Shown here: positions 7,614 through 9,880 of the stretch, in pieces | Numbering within the stretch: the first letter of the stretch is position 1 | Layout: each line of letters starts with the position of its first letter | DNA from: Planctomycetaceae bacterium | Lineage (GTDB): Bacteria > Planctomycetota > Planctomycetia > Planctomycetales > Planctomycetaceae | Assembly: GCA_027000105.1 (NCBI GenBank) | Contig: JALTOP010000502.1 | Coordinates: 1 to 9,880 of the forward strand | Length of the DNA stretch: 9,880 nucleotides | Direction: 5' to 3' | The notes under the pieces: generated by a model | What the model saw: only the letters and a program-made list of their open reading frames with translations | The model's database searches: none | Told to the model about the DNA's origin: nothing | Made by a program: the position numbers and the translations under genes

Positions 7614-7984
7614 GTTCTGGTATCTCTCGGAAAATCTGCCTGTTTTCTAACTGGAACGCGGCTTGCATACCTATAATCGCAATTTATCGCCCCTTATTGC
7701 AACTTGGGGGGAAGACAGAAAATATCAGGCATATATCATTATCAAACGCGTCCGATGATGTGGAATGTTCTTCCGTTTTTTCAAACACGAAATGACAAAA
7801 ACATTCCACATCAATTACTGCCCGCAGCAGTCAAATGGACAGCTTACCATGACTGATCTTCAAGTTATAGCGCAACGAAATTCACCGAGGGGATTTTTTG
7901 CGAATTGCTTTCGGCAAAAGACCGGAGCAGGCGGCGGAAATAGAATCCTGAATGAAGTTACAGTTTGCATTCCTGTTGAAAAGA
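7614..7984. other. 371-bp gap between the FAD oxidoreductase and mqnC
   Basis: No gene is supported here. The stretch next to mqnC (about 7680-7745) is AT-rich and should hold its promoter, but no hexamer pair stands out. A GC-flanked pseudo-dyad centred on TTGCAA spans 7690-7709 (CCCC...GGGG) and could be an operator. A 14-bp inverted repeat lies at 7756-7813, and a 9-bp bulged hairpin, TTTTGC...GCAAAA, at 7896-7919 just after the oxidoreductase stop; the latter lacks a T tail on either strand. A plus frame starting at 7765 crosses this gap but runs antisense into the next gene and has no domain. Confidence 0.5.
7756..7813. repeat. Perfect 14-bp inverted repeat with a 30-base loop
   Basis: TGATGTGGAATGTT at 7756-7769 is the exact reverse complement of AACATTCCACATCA at 7800-7813. 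The 30-base spacer is AT-rich. No T tract follows on either strand, which argues against a simple terminator. It lies about 140 bases upstream of mqnC and 170 bases past the FAD gene stop. It may be a regulatory dyad, a structured leader or small RNA, or a remnant of a small non-autonomous element; no target-site duplication is obvious. Confidence 0.6.
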
Positions 7985-9235
7985 TCAAGCGGCGTGTTTT
8001 TCAGGGGTTGCACGAACGGGGACAACCTGGTCGCCCGATACCTGATACCAGTTCGTCGCCGTTTCCCAGGGAGATTGGGCGACATCAGGAGTTGGCCAGC
8101 TTTCCAACTGATATCCGTCTCCTCCGGGAATAACCGAAGGGGCGAGGTTCAGCCGATCAGCGATCATTTCTTCGATCATCCCGGCTGCTCGTGGAGCAAA
8201 AGCCAACTTGGTAGGCCAACAGGTCAGCACGTTTTTACGTAATAAGACCTGCGGAGCATCAGGCCGCAGCCCCAGCGAATTTTTCTTTTCTGCCCGATCA
8301 ACTCGATAGGTTGCAAACTTCAGGTCTTGCACATTCAAACCAGGCAAAATGGATTTCAATTCTTGTGCAGCGTGCTGAATCAGTTCTTCAGTTTCCATGG
8401 AAACTCCGAGTTCGGCGATCTGGCCGCCCAATTGCCAGACAGTTTCTCCTTCCGAGATTACTTCGGAGGTGATTGTCATTCTCGTTTTGGCACCATCAAC
8501 ACAGTGTCCTTGAAACATCTCAAGCCCACCACGTACAAGAACCATTTGCAAGGGCCGGCGTTGCATCGGTTGTTTTCGACCGGCTCTCTCATTCAACTGC
8601 TGATTTCCGATACCCGCTGTCATCACAACGCATCGGGGAGTCAGGTAGAGTTCATCTCCACGACATCGAATTGTCACTGAGTTCACCGTTCCGGATTGAG
8701 AACACGAAAACTCGATCCCATTTTCCTTATTGCACAACAGCAACGCTTCCCGATTGCGTTCTCTGAGACACCGAAGAACAGAACCGGGAGAGACGACCTG
8801 TTCATCGAGACGATAAACAGTGCCCGGAGATTGTTTCAGTAAATCGGGCCGATGGGAAACAGGGATCATTTCCGGTTTGACACGCAACTGAAGTGACGCT
8901 CCCCACATTCCGGCCTGCGAAGCGATTGAATCAGTTTGCCATAGATAACAACAATGGGAACGAATAGTTGCGTTTGATAAATCCGGATCACGTTGCCCGC
9001 TCAAGCACTCACGCCAAATCAGAGGCATCTCACGGATTTCGTTGGCAGAGGCAGTTAGAACACCTCGCAAAGAGTATTTCAAGCCGCCATGAATGATCCC
9101 TTGGGATGTGATCGTCTGGCCATGTCCCAAGGATCGGTTTTCCACCAAAAACGCACGATAGCCATGCCGTCGGAGTTGATCTACTGTCCACAGCCCGGCA
9201 ATTCCGCCACCAATTATCAATACATCGACATCCAT
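7985..9235 (-). CDS. FAD-dependent oxidoreductase, DAO/GlpD-like
   Basis: This 416-residue protein belongs to the D-amino-acid oxidase/glycerol-3-phosphate dehydrogenase-like FAD superfamily (PF01266). The N-terminal Rossmann motif LIIGGGIAGLW (6-16) gives Gly9-x-Gly11-x-x-Gly14, and Glu32 at the end of the second strand should bind the FAD ribose. GQTITSQGIIHGGLKYSL (39-56) resembles the SSGxIHGGLRYL block of GlpD-type enzymes. VVMTAGIGNQ (203-212) is the second nucleotide-contact strand, and WPTKLAFAPRAAG (340-352) is in the C-terminal cap. No signal peptide or membrane helix is seen. The substrate cannot be named; the C-terminal 50 residues are not conserved-looking. The ATG at 9235 has AGAGG 10 bases upstream. 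It is separated from mqnC by 371 bp, so an independent transcript is likely. Confidence 0.87.
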   Translation of the reverse strand: MDVDVLIIGGGIAGLWTVDQLRRHGYRAFLVENRSLGHGQTITSQGIIHGGLKYSLRGVLTASANEIREMPLIWRECLSGQRDPDLSNATIRSHCCYLWQTDSIASQAGMWGASLQLRVKPEMIPVSHRPDLLKQSPGTVYRLDEQVVSPGSVLRCLRERNREALLLCNKENGIEFSCSQSGTVNSVTIRCRGDELYLTPRCVVMTAGIGNQQLNERAGRKQPMQRRPLQMVLVRGGLEMFQGHCVDGAKTRMTITSEVISEGETVWQLGGQIAELGVSMETEELIQHAAQELKSILPGLNVQDLKFATYRVDRAEKKNSLGLRPDAPQVLLRKNVLTCWPTKLAFAPRAAGMIEEMIADRLNLAPSVIPGGDGYQLESWPTPDVAQSPWETATNWYQVSGDQVVPVRATPEKHAA

Positions 9236-9562
9236 TTCGACAGTACCTCTTTGCCATCACGACAATCAAGATTCGTGTAATTCCCACTCCTGTGTCCATT
9301 GTAGCAGTTCGCCCCAGTTTTAATCCAGACGAATTCAACTGAATGCAGTTTGGGGATTCGTAACCCTCGATGCGCAACTCTGTTCCGGTAGAAAACATGC
9401 AAAGTTTGGGCATCCCATTTGCGGAATCCCGGGATGATGGTTACAAGCTCGCCTTTCAATGAGTGGGCCTTTGTCTGTTGACCAGATTTCCAATACCATT
9501 TGTCCTTCTCAGATATGATTGGAACAGATTAGCTGGACAGCGCCAGGTTCTTTTGGTGTCGG
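9236..9562. other. Gap upstream of the FAD oxidoreductase
   Basis: No gene is supported in these 327 bases. A minus-strand frame starting with TTG at 9459 runs into the oxidoreductase but has no domain and no good ribosome binding site. A TACAAT box on the minus strand (9298-9303), about 65 bases before the oxidoreductase start, is a possible -10 element with no good -35. The part next to 9563 may still belong to the end of the transposable element, but no terminal repeat could be identified. Confidence 0.4.
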
Positions 9563-9880
9563 TTAGCGTGGTGGGGGTTTGGGGTAAACGGATTGGATGA
9601 TTTCGGGATCTATTCCCAGTTCTGCCAGGCGTTTGCGTCTTGTTTTCGGTGAGATTTTGCTGCCTGAGCATTGCGATGAGCGTAATATTTCTGCCGGTTG
9701 GCTTCCTCTTCGTATCGCTGCTGCCGAGAACGGGGCGGCAAGCCAATCGAATCGATAAACACGTTGGCGGCGCGGCGGATCATCGACCCACTCACGAGGC
9801 AAGTACAGTTGGGCGTCCAAAAGGCAAGCAAATCCGGGAGCCGAATACGCCAACGCAACATGGTTGATGCAGTTTTCCAT
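9563..9880 (-). pseudogene. Remnant of an IS701-like transposase, cut by the window edge
   Basis: Read on the minus strand, the first 42 codons give ENCINHVALAYSAPG and LLDAQLYLPREWVDDPPRR, typical of IS701-like DDE transposases around an early catalytic Asp. In intact relatives this block is internal, so the Met at 9880 is not the true start and the gene should continue outside the window. Near 9755-9760 the sensible reading moves to the next frame (SRQQRYEEEANRQKYYAHRN, then AQAAKSHRK), and near 9643-9647, at an AAAA run, it moves back (TRRKRLAELGIDPEII) to a TAA at 9563. This looks like the C-terminal tail of such a transposase joined directly to the catalytic segment, with most of the core missing. 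Family and decay are inferred from memory of family patterns. Confidence 0.6.

Noticed and set aside
7896..7919. Bulged hairpin after the FAD oxidoreductase as a terminator
   Set aside because: Stem is AT-rich and no T tract follows on either strand, so it does not fit a Rho-independent terminator.
7765..8133. 122-codon plus-strand open frame starting in the 7614-7984 gap
   Set aside because: Starts within the left arm of the inverted repeat, lacks a ribosome binding site, runs antisense into the FAD oxidoreductase and shows no known motif.
9217..9459. 80-codon minus-strand frame upstream of the FAD oxidoreductase
   Set aside because: Starts with TTG, has no convincing ribosome binding site, overlaps the oxidoreductase start and has no recognised domain.

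Overview
The window looks like chromosomal DNA from a planctomycete. Two things point there. The 1,581-residue protein at 395-5140 starts with a basic N-terminus followed by LESRTLLSA, a variant of the LEPR-XLL motif typical of giant planctomycete secreted proteins. There is also a menaquinone gene of the futalosine type. No rRNA, tRNA or CRISPR array was seen, and species cannot be told from this sequence.

Layout: 1-394 is a leader region with one candidate promoter and no convincing gene. 395-5140 (+) encodes a giant modular surface or secreted protein: six-bladed Kelch propeller, alternating Ig-like (He_PIG) and fibronectin type III domains, two cadherin-like/VCBS-type repeats, a second NHL-like propeller, and an unrecognised tail of about 140 residues. 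It converges on a minus-strand block. Read in the direction of transcription, that block is: a GlpD/DAO-type FAD oxidoreductase (9235-7985), a 371-bp gap holding a perfect 14-bp inverted repeat, mqnC (7613-6462), a stand-alone HIRAN-domain protein 23 bp downstream (6438-6040), and a cytosolic sulfite-oxidase-like molybdoenzyme (5927-5247) behind a perfect 11-bp hairpin. At the right edge (9563-9880, minus) lies the end of a broken IS701-like transposase.

Functional picture: mqnC and the HIRAN gene are probably co-transcribed. The molybdoenzyme may belong to the same unit or be separately controlled by its hairpin. mqnC supplies a radical-SAM step in menaquinone synthesis; the FAD and molybdopterin enzymes are also redox proteins, but a shared pathway is only a guess from proximity. 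The giant protein is a separate, probably exported unit. I found no clear defence system or other wholly new multi-gene system. The most unusual items are the double-propeller giant protein with a repeated basic patch in its FN3 domains, the HIRAN protein next to mqnC, and two intergenic inverted repeats.
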